Shown here piece by piece: positions 17,378-27,516 of a stretch of 64,000 nucleotides of DNA (its first letter is position 1; every line of letters begins with the position of its first letter). Made by a program: the position numbers and the translations under genes. Source of the stretch: Rotaria macrura (taxonomy: Eukaryota > Rotifera > Eurotatoria > Philodinida > Philodinidae); the NCBI GenBank assembly GCA_900239685.1, contig OENT01000479.1, forward strand, positions 1-64,000. Reading direction: 5' to 3'. A model generated the notes under the pieces. That model worked only from the letters and a program-made list of their open reading frames with translations, was not told the origin of the DNA and made no database searches.

Positions 17378-17677
17378 CAATATCCTTATAATAATGATAT
17401 CGTCCCCAACCGTAACAATTATGTTGTACCGACGAATCAGAATCCAAATCTTAATCCGAACAGAAATTCATGGTCAAATACAAATACAAATACGTACAGT
17501 GGATATAATCAAAATGCAGGCAATGCTCGATATCCTAATAGAGATGATAATACTTATAATTCTAATAAATACGGAAATCGAAATTCATACTCTAATAATA
17601 TTAATAATACTTCTCAATTAACAATATCATATTTTATCTTATTTCTCTCGTGCTTTGTTATGATCATCAAAGAATGA
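16270..17677 (+). CDS. Secreted, probably GPI-anchored Asn-rich repeat protein with poly-Arg block (B)
   Basis: Three exons, 16270-16327, 16540-16917 and 16977-17677, give about 378 residues. A signal peptide (MAWIRLILVVLLVQSLL) is interrupted by a phase-1 intron, as in gene A. Residues 27-34 read RRRRRHRR, then Gln. The middle is Tyr/Gly/Ser-rich. From about 17105 the third exon carries three degenerate repeats of 43-47 residues, each with a QYSYNNDLIP-like core, NRNP, a WPN or SWSN step and Asn runs. The last 20 or so residues are hydrophobic (LTISYFILFLSCFVMIIKE) after a Ser/Asn-rich spacer, which suits a GPI-anchor signal or a tail anchor. Exon 2 could alternatively read through to a stop at 16929-16931, but a good intron with a TATATAG acceptor joins the exons in phase. 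The function is unknown; an extracellular coat or adhesive role is a guess. Confidence 0.82.
17105..17480 (+). repeat. Tandem coding repeats, Asn-rich
   Basis: Three imperfect copies start at about 17105, 17246 and 17375. The spacings of 141 and 129 bp keep the reading frame. Each copy starts with an AATCAATATTCTTA-like core and is separated by AAT-rich runs, the longest at about 17342-17377. The spacer runs look prone to length change by slippage. Confidence 0.8.
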
Positions 17678-19794
17678 TAAATTAACAAGCATTTGTATAG
17701 AGTTTTAGTATATATCTTTCAAATTTTTTTTGATACATGCTATTTTTCTTTTGTTTTTGTAAGCAAGTTTATGTTATTGCAACTTGAAAATTTATACTAC
17801 TTTAATAAAAATTTGAAATGAATCCAATGACAAACTCTTGACAACAATATGAAATATTCAATATTGAATTGTTTTTAACACTTGCCGAAAAATGCTATTC
17901 TTGTAAATAGATAGAAATGGGTTAAGTTTATTTTCATCGATGAATAAACATCATACTTTTTCATATTTTTGAAAGTCTTATCCTATACGAATAAGATTAC
18001 CTAAACAAACAACTCTTTGTTGTGTTGATAGATCCTTGAGGTGTATTTTTCGATTAGTAACTTTGAAAAAATAATGAAATGAAATCAATCGCATAATTCA
18101 TATTTATGAAATATGAATTTTAGCTTTGTGTAGTGCACTTTGATTTCTAAGTAGATTGGAAGAGAAAGTGATGAAGCGTTCATCTATAAAGTTGTTTTTA
18201 TAGCTTCTTTTTTTAGAACTCTAATACAAGATGAGAGTAAACATGCATTTTCAAAAACAAGCTTATTAGTTAATTTGACGTTTTGTTTTTCTAAAAAATT
18301 CAGTCATGACTGTCATTTTTCACAAATGTAAAAATTTTCATTGAAGTTTTTGAAGCCATATATGTATGTGAATATGTTTGAAAGTCAAACTCAGAGAAAT
18401 CATTGTCTATTGTACGATTTTAACCTTTTTATTTCAATAAGTGTGCTTGATTGAAAGTGATAATCGTTGTTGTGCAAGTTAAGCTTAACATTTAGTCTTT
18501 TTACTGAATTGTTTTTAATAGAGTTAGTAAGTCATTTTCACTCTTTTTCCGAAAGGGGCCCACGATTAAAAGAAAGATTTGCCCTATTTTATTCCAGTTG
18601 ACGTTTGATACTTGAAAGTTTGTTTTCTTTATCGTCTAAGAATAAAATGAGGTGTCGACTCATTTTCGTTTTATAAAGATTGTTTCCTTTTTATTTTTCA
18701 TTCACCTAAAAGTTGTCATCCATATGAAAAGAAAAAGAAAAAGAAAAACGAAACAAATTCTAACGAGAGAATGTGTTTGTCTTTGTGAATGAGAAGCCAG
18801 TTGCTCTTATCATCAAGTCGATTTCTCTGCCAACGGCACGAAAATATACTCTTCTCAATTGTTGATGTTACTTTCATACGTTTTTTTGTTTTATTCTTTT
18901 TTTGTTTCGTTGGATTCGAGTGGAAAACGATGTTTGTTTCGTTCTTGCACACTTTTTTCTCTTTGTCAATCATTTAGTGATGACTCTGTCAAACATATAA
19001 AAAGCAAGAAAAAAAAAAGAGATTAAAAAAGTGGTTTACCTGTTGTGTCAACGAAACGAAAAGCGAAATTGGGGACGACGGCAGCAACAGTGAAAATTTA
19101 TCACAGATAACAACTATAAATTCTGTTATCAGAATCATTGACATCTGTTTTTCAACGGCAAATCTCTATTGTAAGTGAACATAAGTCGATAAAAACATTT
19201 TCGTGGAATCTTATTCAAACGTGTCCGTCTGTGTGTCTATTTGTCTGTCTTCGATTAAAATTTCATAGGTATTCGAAGTGGGTCATATAATCAGATAATC
19301 GTACAACTGAGCCTTGTCTAGTTTCATATTAAACATAAATCGAGGACAGTAAAACTGTCATTGCTTCATTTTTTTTTGTTGAATTTTCATTGAAGTATTG
19401 TTCTACGATTCTTCAGATTTCTATATTTTTGGTTACATTCAAAACAGAAAAAAAGACCCGAGTGTTAAACACATTGTAATATAGCAATCATTCAGATTCG
19501 AAATTCATTTTTGAATACCAACTATTGAATTAATTCTATTTGACTTACACTTATTTCTTTCTATTTAATGAGAATGAGAATAAAATTCGTCATGTTGACA
19601 TATGCAAATTGTTCTAAAGATATTTGTCAATCTGTTTTGTCAAATATAACATTGACGTTTAATAACGTGAATGACGGTTTTCCTATTTTGTTTTAATTCA
19701 TATTCTTCAATTAAACTGTGATAAAAAATTTATTTCCATGCTTTAGTTTCGTCATCATTTTTCTTTGTTATACATCCTATCGAATACTTAAGCA
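17678..19794. other. Spacer upstream of CNBD2-like gene
   Basis: 2.1 kb of AT-rich sequence with no supported gene. Frames at about 18716-18977 on both strands are low-complexity and overlap each other, so they are not believable. The region should contain the CNBD2-like promoter; no specific element was recognised. Confidence 0.5.
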
Positions 19795-22700
19795 ATGCCT
19801 ACGCAACCACATATTCATCGTGATAGATCTCAACTGAATAATCATAGTCTTCGTTCAAAAAGTCAACCGTCAGTTGAAAGTCGCTTTAATATTGCTCCAT
19901 CAGTCCATTCGATGGCAGTACATCCGATGAAAAAGTATTTTGAAAGTCTGCTATATGCAACTCCACATCGATACATATCAACAACGAATGAAATTATCAG
20001 TCGAGCAAAAATATCATCGAATTCAAGTGTAACTGCCGCAAGTGATCGTTCTTCACATTGTAAAGGTGCAAATCCATCGATCGTTTCGAGTTATAGTGCG
20101 CATTCAACAAATCCTCCTTCGATATATGACAATCGAGTATATTTATTAATGTGATCGATTTCTTGAAATGATTTTTATCGATGTTTTCATAGCCCGTGCC
20201 AACTAAATTACTGGATAAATTTCGCCGAGCGGGTAATTTAATTCTATTCGCAATTTCTTGGTGTAAATTTGCCCGGCAAAAGTAAGAATAAAAGCAAGAA
20301 ATTAGACTATGATTTTACCATTTCCGTTGCTATACTACAATAGAAATCTGTTATGTTCAGCAGTCTATCAATCTTATTTGCAAACATCAGGTCCAACAGA
20401 AAAATATATGTTTGATAAATCACACTTCAAAATTCAATCCGTAAGAGAAACAGTATTGAACTTCTCATTATTTACAAATATTCTGTTTCTAGTATGAAAT
20501 ATTACCTTCAGTAAAAGAATTCTTTAAACGATCAACAAGTGCACGCGACATTGAAAATGCTGAAGAGGTAACTATTACATAAAAATAGAGTCAATATGAA
20601 TAGGATAGTTTATGTCATTTTTTAATACTATACAATAAACTATTGTCTGTCAGTTTTTTTTTCAAAATAATTATCTAAAATATCCTTTAATAGATCACCA
20701 TAATTATTCGAAGATGTTATTTCGTAGTAAAATAATTTAAATTTTCTAACTAATCTATCTACATGAGAATAATTAACTTGTCGAGAATTTTGATGTTGTA
20801 TACCAATCAATGAATAAGAACACACATGTTCTAATTGAGTATTTTCAAGAAGAGGTAGACAACGATCAATAAGATGACTGAACGATATTAGATTATTGAT
20901 ATCATAGATGAATAGAAGACAATCAGCAAAAGAACAAATCGACATTAGATTATATTTGTTTTGATATGTTAAATTGAACTGATAAAATTTTAAATGAAGT
21001 CTTTGTTCATTACACTGTTTATTCAGTTGATAAATAAGATTCAACGAGTTACGATGTTTATTTAATGATCTTGTTCTTTGAAATATATTTTGAGTAAAAT
21101 TTTTTATCAGTGTTGATTTACCAATATTTTTATCGCCAATTAAAATTATATTTAAAGTACCTGACTTTTCTTTATGTTGGGAAGTATTGAAAAACTGATT
21201 TTCATTGCTCGAAGATCTATCATGATTAAAAAATCCATTATTATTCTTATTATTATGGTTTTTGACATGAAAAGATGCTAATTCAAATTCAGCGTTTTCA
21301 TAAAACATTGAGTTTTGTTCGACAAATTATTTGGTTACCTTGACAGTATATTATTTGTTTATTTGTATATTCAGATACGAAAATGCTTGAGTGATATTAA
21401 ACCATTTACACGATTACCTAGAGAATTGCAAGATCAATTATTAAAGTTAGCATGGTATGAAAGGTATGTGCAATTGTTAAAATGATTCCAAGTTCAATAA
21501 TTAAACTTTTAGTTTTAATTAATAGAGTGCATTTGCATAAGCAATTTATTGTTATTTTTGCATTCATAGATATAACTTGAGCAAGATTTTTAATTCTATT
21601 CCAAGTTTAATGAGATTGGAGTATCTAAAAGCAAAAGATTCAATACTCAAGAATAAAAACGTTTTATATTCAAATTTCTTTTCATTGGAAACAATACGTT
21701 GTAAGTGCCGATAAAACAATCGATAACCTTACTGATTCAAATTTCACGAAGACATAATTATAACCTAGAGAAACATTCTTTTGTGATTGTAAACCACAAT
21801 GAATAATAGGGATAAAAGCGACTAAACATGAAAAAAAAATCGATTGTGAAAATTCATCAACATCAAAATTGACATACTATCTAGCATTATCGATATGATT
21901 TTCATCTAATTAGTCATGCTGAACATCGTACAATTATTCGACAAGGTCAAAAATCTGCTTTTTTTTATATGATACTATCTGGTTCGGCTATTCCTACGTA
22001 TAAGCGAGCAACTGATGGTAATATTGAAACATTGGATGTTTTGAAACGAGGCTCTACATTTGGAGTAAGTCTTTTATTTGAAATGAACAAGGAAAAAAAT
22101 CATTTGTTTTTATCACAATCGTAGGAAAAGGGTTTGATGACTGATTCAACACACAATTTTACTATTATGTCAAACTCTAAAATTGAACTATTAGTTTTAT
22201 GTAAAGAAGTAAATGTCATTGATCTCAGATAAATGTTGAAATCTAATCGATATGTTCTTTTACTAGGACTTTATCTCCATCTACATGGGTAAAGATCGAC
22301 ATAAAAGTAAAGAAAATATAGAGTTTCTAAAGTAAGATTGAGTCTTTTAATCAATTGGAAAATGTCATCTTTGTTTCTGTTTTCAAAGAAATCATGTACC
22401 ATTTCTACATGGTTTTCCTGTCGACCTTTTAAGTGAACTTCCAAATTCAATTCAACATTGTCACTTCAGGCATGCAAGGATTCATTTTTCATCTTTATGA
22501 AAAATAATTTAATGTTTACGTATATTTATATTTATATATATATATTTATATACGTATATATAGACAAGCAGAAGTCATCGCGAAAGATAGCCGTCGTATG
22601 AAGCATTTATTTGTCGTTAAAAAAGGTTCACTTGATGTATGGAAACGTCTCGATCCACAAGAAGGCCATAGGAAAATATCGAAAAAACATCCTAATATTA

Positions 22701-24295
22701 CAACAAACATAAAAAGCTTGTGTCTTCTTGTCTTTTTATACTATTTTAAGTATAAGAAACATTTTTTTTTCGTTTAGCAATTAATGACGACGATTACGAA
22801 GCAACAGCAGATAATCATACATTATTTTCTGAAATTCAACTTAGTGGTGATATTGATGAGTGTATATCGAATTCAAATGAATTAGATGCTGACTTTCGTT
22901 TAAGTCGGTTACGTCGTACATCAATTGAAGAAACACGAGTAACTTCAGGAGTTTCAGCAGCATCTCGTATTGTTGTTAATGATGTTAAAGTAATCTAATC
23001 GTTTCTACCATCGTATTATTCTTTTCTTTTTATCATATAGAAATTTCCTGGTCTAGTTGATAGACGTGATCGATTATTATTAATTGATTATGACAAATTA
23101 TCAATAAATAGTAATACAGCGAAAGCAACAACAGCGACTTTAACTGCTAAATTGAGACGATCAGTAATCAAAGTAAATCAGTTACATCTATGAAAAAATA
23201 AAACTTCCTATTCTATATTAGACACCTCCAAAACCAAAACTAATCTATCCCAGTGAAATGATGTATGTACACGTGAAGACATTGAATGAAGGTCAACATT
23301 TTGTAAGCATAATATTTACCTTGTTAAAAAGAAACAATTAACATACTCGTCACCTTGTAAATAACTCAAATCCAGCAATGAAAAGAGATTGTAATGAGTT
23401 GTTGCTCGGATTAAGTGTCACCATAGACTTTAGGGATACGAACAACATACTCATTGAGAATTAGAAGTATACCGACGACAACAAACAATCTTATCTTCAA
23501 GTTTCATACTACAGATAGATTCGTAATTTTTAATAAAAACTTATATGAAATATACAATCTATGACAGAGGACAGAAATGGAATATATAGAGAATATATTT
23601 ATTAGTTTCCAATTGATTGTAGAAAAGAAACCATCCAAAGAAATACTTGTCGATAACGGAAGCAATACACAAGAAAAATGATATCGAATGTTCAAGAATT
23701 ATTCTGTACGTGTGAGACGATCAATTTCTAGTATAACTTTTATTATGAGGAACCTATGAGTAGAAACAAAAAGATCAGCTTTTTTTCCTCTCTTGGTACT
23801 CATAAATAGCTCTGGTAGATTTGGTAGTTGCAGATTGATTTATTCGTAGACGATAAAAGAATCAGCAAAGCGTAGAATACATTATATGATCTATCACAGA
23901 AACTTGTCGAATATGAATTGCATGAGAAATAATTAGATGATGTTAATTTATATATTTAGGGTTTAACAGATATGTTATTTCCAAATCAACCTACACTAAC
24001 ATTAGTTAGTAATGAATGTGAATGTCTTTTAATAAATAAATTATCATTTACACAACTTGCATCTGATCCATATAAACAAGTTGTACGTCGAAGTGAATTA
24101 CCATTCCCTAATGATGCTGCTTTTTATAAAACATATCATTCCAATGAAGTTTGGAAGCGTTTCTCTAAACAAGCATATATCGATGCATACGGACGTATGA
24201 AACAACAACATCCAGTACAAGCGACACAAACAATACATATAAACGACCGGAAATATTACCATCAACAAAAGCCGACACTTATCAGTGCCGTTTAA
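19795..24295 (+). CDS. Cyclic nucleotide-binding domain-containing protein 2 (CNBD2)-like
   Basis: Fourteen exons join in phase: 19795-20136, 20193-20232, 20391-20440, 20493-20567, 21375-21463, 21914-22064, 22125-22208, 22267-22331, 22389-22469, 22564-22721, 22778-22989, 23041-23172, 23222-23302 and 23960-24295. The CNB fold reads RTIIRQGQKSAFFYMILSG, then LKRGSTFGEKGLMTDS. A second barrel appears near KHLFVVKKGSLDVW. The last exon has GLTDMLFPNQPTLTLVSNEC, as in CNBD2. The usual phosphate-binding RxA motif is not obvious, so cAMP binding is uncertain. In mammals CNBD2 is a testis protein. The intron at 22470-22563 starts with GC instead of GT. The intron at 20568-21374 contains an opposite-strand GTPase gene. 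A 657-bp intron precedes the last exon. An open stretch at 21570-21700 lies in an intron and was left out because exons 21375-21463 and 21914-22064 join well without it. Confidence 0.85.
20640..21308 (-). CDS. Divergent Rab/Ras-like GTPase, nested antisense in a CNBD2 intron
   Basis: Single-exon frame of 222 residues on the minus strand, wholly inside the intron 20568-21374 of the CNBD2-like gene. After an Asn/His-rich N-terminus of about 50 residues comes a beta strand and P-loop, LNIILIGDKNIGKSTLIKNF (GxxxxGKST at residues 58-66). Later, LLFIYDINNLISF matches the Rab YDITxxxSF strand, and RQVNYSHVDRLVRKF followed by YYEITSSNNYGDLLKDIL matches the end of the Ras fold. The switch II DxxG is missing (QFNLTYQ in its place) and the G4 NKxD is replaced by GIQHQN. 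Nucleotide hydrolysis and guanine specificity are therefore doubtful. There is no C-terminal Cys for prenylation. It may be a retrocopy turned pseudo-GTPase. The frame is open throughout, arguing for constraint. Confidence 0.75.
   Translation of the reverse strand: MFYENAEFELASFHVKNHNNKNNNGFFNHDRSSSNENQFFNTSQHKEKSGTLNIILIGDKNIGKSTLIKNFTQNIFQRTRSLNKHRNSLNLIYQLNKQCNEQRLHLKFYQFNLTYQNKYNLMSICSFADCLLFIYDINNLISFSHLIDRCLPLLENTQLEHVCSYSLIGIQHQNSRQVNYSHVDRLVRKFKLFYYEITSSNNYGDLLKDILDNYFEKKTDRQ
22470..22563 (+). other. Probable GC-AG intron in CNBD2-like gene
   Basis: Exon 22389-22469 ends CACTTCAG and the next bases are GCATGC, with no usable GT nearby. The next exon starts after TATATAG at 22564. The two exons join in phase to give HCHFRQAEV. 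This fits a rare GC donor with a consensus AG before it. A point change in the donor or an assembly error is the alternative. Confidence 0.6.
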
Positions 24296-24947
24296 AAATG
24301 AGAAAAAGAATTGTCATCTTTTTTCTTTGTATTTAAATTATTTTATGCGAAATATATGTTTGCAGAAAAAAAAGGTACAAACAAGCATAGCATGTCTCTA
24401 AATTGCATATATATTTAAAATAACAAATGTGAATAGGCGACCTCTGCGAAAGAAAAATTTGACTGTGTCTCTTGGTTAGTCAACTGAAGAGTCAAATATG
24501 CACTTCTCTTTTTTCTCTTTTTTTGCTTTGTCCTTACTCTTCTTCGTTGCTTTTGCATTTTGTTTCTGTTGCTGATGAAATTTAAAACGATTAGAGCTAA
24601 GTACAAAAAAGAACATATCGTTCGTCTTGTTGTCGAATATGAAGTCACATTCGCAAACAAAAAAATTTCATGGTGTAGTCGTCGCTTTTCGCGTTCTCCT
24701 TTTTTGGGCATGTCAATTCTTTTCTTTTTCGTATTCTATGCATATTACTCTCATAGGAATGAATCATACCGTCTACTGCTTTCATTGTCAACACACATCT
24801 CCTATGTGTTAAAAATTTTGCATTCTCTAGTCGCTTTATCTTTTTCGTTGGAAAATGAAAAATCTAACACCTATGATACACATGCTCTCATAACAATCGT
24901 CCTATGACCACAATTCATTCCTCTCTTTCTCTTCGTATTGTTTAGAT
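24296..24947. other. Spacer and 5' region of CAP gene
   Basis: Short AT-rich stretch with random overlapping frames on both strands. It ends in a strong acceptor (ATTGTTTAG at 24937-24945) only two bases before the CAP start codon. This implies either a 5' UTR intron or a spliced-leader acceptor. Confidence 0.5.
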
Positions 24948-26701
24948 ATGGATGATCAATTGAAACTTCTTGAAAGTGTAACCAATCGTCTAGAATCTAT
25001 TGCTTCTCAACTATTATCAGCGAATACTCATGGTCAATCACAAACGAATGATGATTCAGCAGATGTTGTTGATAGTTCACCTGTCTTACGTGACTATGAT
25101 ACATTAATAAATCAAGCAGTTAAACCATTTTGTGATGTATCACAAAAGATTGGTGGTGACTTAACCACAATGATTGATCATGTGAAACGTCTTTTCGATG
25201 CTCAACAACAATTTATACGACAAGCTGTACAAAGTATCAAGCCAAATGATCAAAAACTCATGCAAGCAATCAAGCCACAGTCAAATGAAATCGAAGCTAT
25301 AACAAGTATGTCATGAAATATCGAAGGAAAAATTAGTTATTCATTTGTGTTTTGTTTTGCTTTAGGTTTTTCAAGCAAAAATCGTAAATCACCATTGTTT
25401 AATCATTTATCCGCTATTTCTGAAGGTATTCCTGCACTTGGTTGGATTCTTGTTACACCAACACCAGGTCCACATATCAAAGATATGACAGATGCAGCTC
25501 AATTTTATTTGAATCGTGTTTTAAAAGAATTCAAAGAAAAAGATTCAACTCATGCTGAATGGGTTAAACTATGGTTAAAAGTTTTAAACGAACTTTATAC
25601 TTATGTTAAACAATATCATACTACTGGTTTAGCATGGGCAACGCAAGGCAAACGAGATTTCGATTCAGTGAATGTACCAACTATCAAACCTACTACTGGT
25701 CCTAGTGCAGGTGCACCACCTCCTCCTCCACCGCCGCCGCCGCCGCCGCCGCCACCACCACCACCAATGTTATTCGATACAGACGACAGTGCAGTGTCTG
25801 ACAATAGTCGTGCTGACCTAATGAGTTCTATAAACGCATTAGGCCAAGGCGCAACAACACATTTGAAGAAAGTACCCGATGAACTAAAAACACATAAAAA
25901 TCCACAATTAAGACAAAGTTCAGGTAGAAAAATATTAAAAAAAATAGATAAGACATTGAATCATAGTAAACAATATATACATATCTTTTTATTTTTTGAA
26001 GAACACCAAACCAGTTCTCATGGTGATGCTTCACATGGAAAAAAAGGTGTCACACAACTTGTTGATGGAAAACCAGTCGTACCACCTAAGCCTGGAAAAC
26101 CAACACCACCACAAGTAGCAGCTAAACCACAAGTAAAACATCATCCTATCGTTTATCAATATTATTGATTATTGTTTAGACGGCTCATGCACCACCGCCC
26201 ACAAAAACAACAAGTGGCGGCCCACCAAAATTAGCCCTCGAAGGAAATAAATGGTTAGTCGAATATCATACTGGCAAACATGATCTTCGAATAACAGAAA
26301 CAAATATGCGACATAGTATTTATATATATAAGTGTACCAATTCAACAGTCATCGTCGAAGGTAAAGTTAATTCCATTGTGCTCGATCAATGTACAAAAGT
26401 TGGTCTTCAATTTACATCGGCCGTATCATTAGTTGAGTTTATTAATTGTAAAAGTATGAAAGCACAAGTTATTGATCGTGTACCAACAATACAAATTGAA
26501 AAAACGGATGGCTGTCATGTTTATTTATCGAGCACATCCCTTGATACAGAATTTATAACATCGAAATCATCGGAAATGAGTGTCAATGTACCAGATGGTG
26601 ATGGTGAATACAAGGAATATCCAATAGCTGAACAATTTAAAACTTATTTTCAAAACGGTAAAACCCTTGTCACCACACCCAATGAATCATCTGGGGTTTG
26701 A
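24948..26701 (+). CDS. Adenylyl cyclase-associated protein (CAP/Srv2)
   Basis: Four exons, 24948-25305, 25366-25923, 26002-26132 and 26180-26701, give about 522 residues, the usual size. CAP recycles actin: it binds cofilin-actin and ADP-actin and promotes nucleotide exchange and filament turnover in the cytoplasm. The N-terminus (MDDQLKLLESVTNRLESIAS) is the coiled-coil oligomerisation segment. The helical folded domain follows with FNHLSAISEGIPALGWI and GPHIKDMTDAAQFYLNRVLK. A run of about 17 prolines starts near residue 237, the profilin-binding region, then a WH2-like stretch with LKKVPDELKTHKNP. The C-terminal beta-helix (CARP domain) includes VEGKVNSIVLDQCTKVG and ends with the conserved VPDGDGEYKEYPIAEQFKT. 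All junctions are phase-consistent. It lies 650 bp from the CNBD2-like gene on the same strand. Confidence 0.95.
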
Positions 26702-27516
26702 TGGCAATTATTTAATCATTTTTTTCCATCTTTTTGAACTTATTATATCATAATATTATGCGTAATTCTTTCTTTTTCTTTTCTTCTTGTCATTTGTCTA
26801 TTTGTTGCATTCCATTTATTTCCATTTATATATGCAATCTAAGTATTCATTGAATGTTTTTTTATTCAAAAATTTGTATTAGTGATTGTTCATGGTCAGT
26901 TTATTTTTACCTTAAATATGCATGCGATTATTAAATGACTGACAGAAAATGCATTTTGATCTAAAAACAAAAACAAGAATACAAGGTTGATTTTAAAAGA
27001 AAATAGAGTATCATAATGTTTTTTAATATTTTGAACTAATTGACATATGATAATGGTACGATGGGAAAAGGAAGAAATGAAAATGTCGAAAATAAAAATA
27101 GTACAAATGTAGATGGATAGAAATGTCAAAAACGAGAGTATATTGAAGTACAAGTCTCTGTCACCCGTAATTCAATCTTACATATTCATTTTCTTCTACA
27201 TGTTTATTTTCGATATTTTTCCTTTCTGCCTTTTCCCATCCATTCATGATAATCACCATTGGTTTATGAGGAACAATCATTGCTCGAAATTTACAGTGAT
27301 TAAAATGAATTACTAATACATTTTGACAATCGATGTATGTATAAGTGTATAGTGATTAATCAATCGAGTGCTAACAGATTTCATTACGAACGACGAAAAA
27401 CTAGGAGAGAAAAAAAATAACAGATTACTTGAAAATTGATTACTTTCGTGGTTCTATATACCATATCTACATTTATGCATTTTCAACTGGTAAATGTAAT
27501 TCGTTAACATAAATCA
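26702..27516. other. Spacer
   Basis: AT-rich spacer between CAP and the SLC22-like gene. Overlapping hydrophobic frames at 26896-27316 on both strands have the look of random AT-rich DNA. No element was recognised. Confidence 0.5.

Noticed and set aside
18716..18977. Overlapping frames on both strands
   Set aside because: Low complexity and mutually overlapping; neither has a convincing start or splice context.
21570..21700. Open stretch with good acceptor in the CNBD2-like gene (reads YNLSKIFNSIPSLM)
   Set aside because: Including it breaks the phase with the next exon, while exons 21375-21463 and 21914-22064 join directly and match the family.
25616..25804. Minus-strand frame with a poly-Gly run
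   Set aside because: It is the shadow of the proline-rich part of CAP on the other strand.
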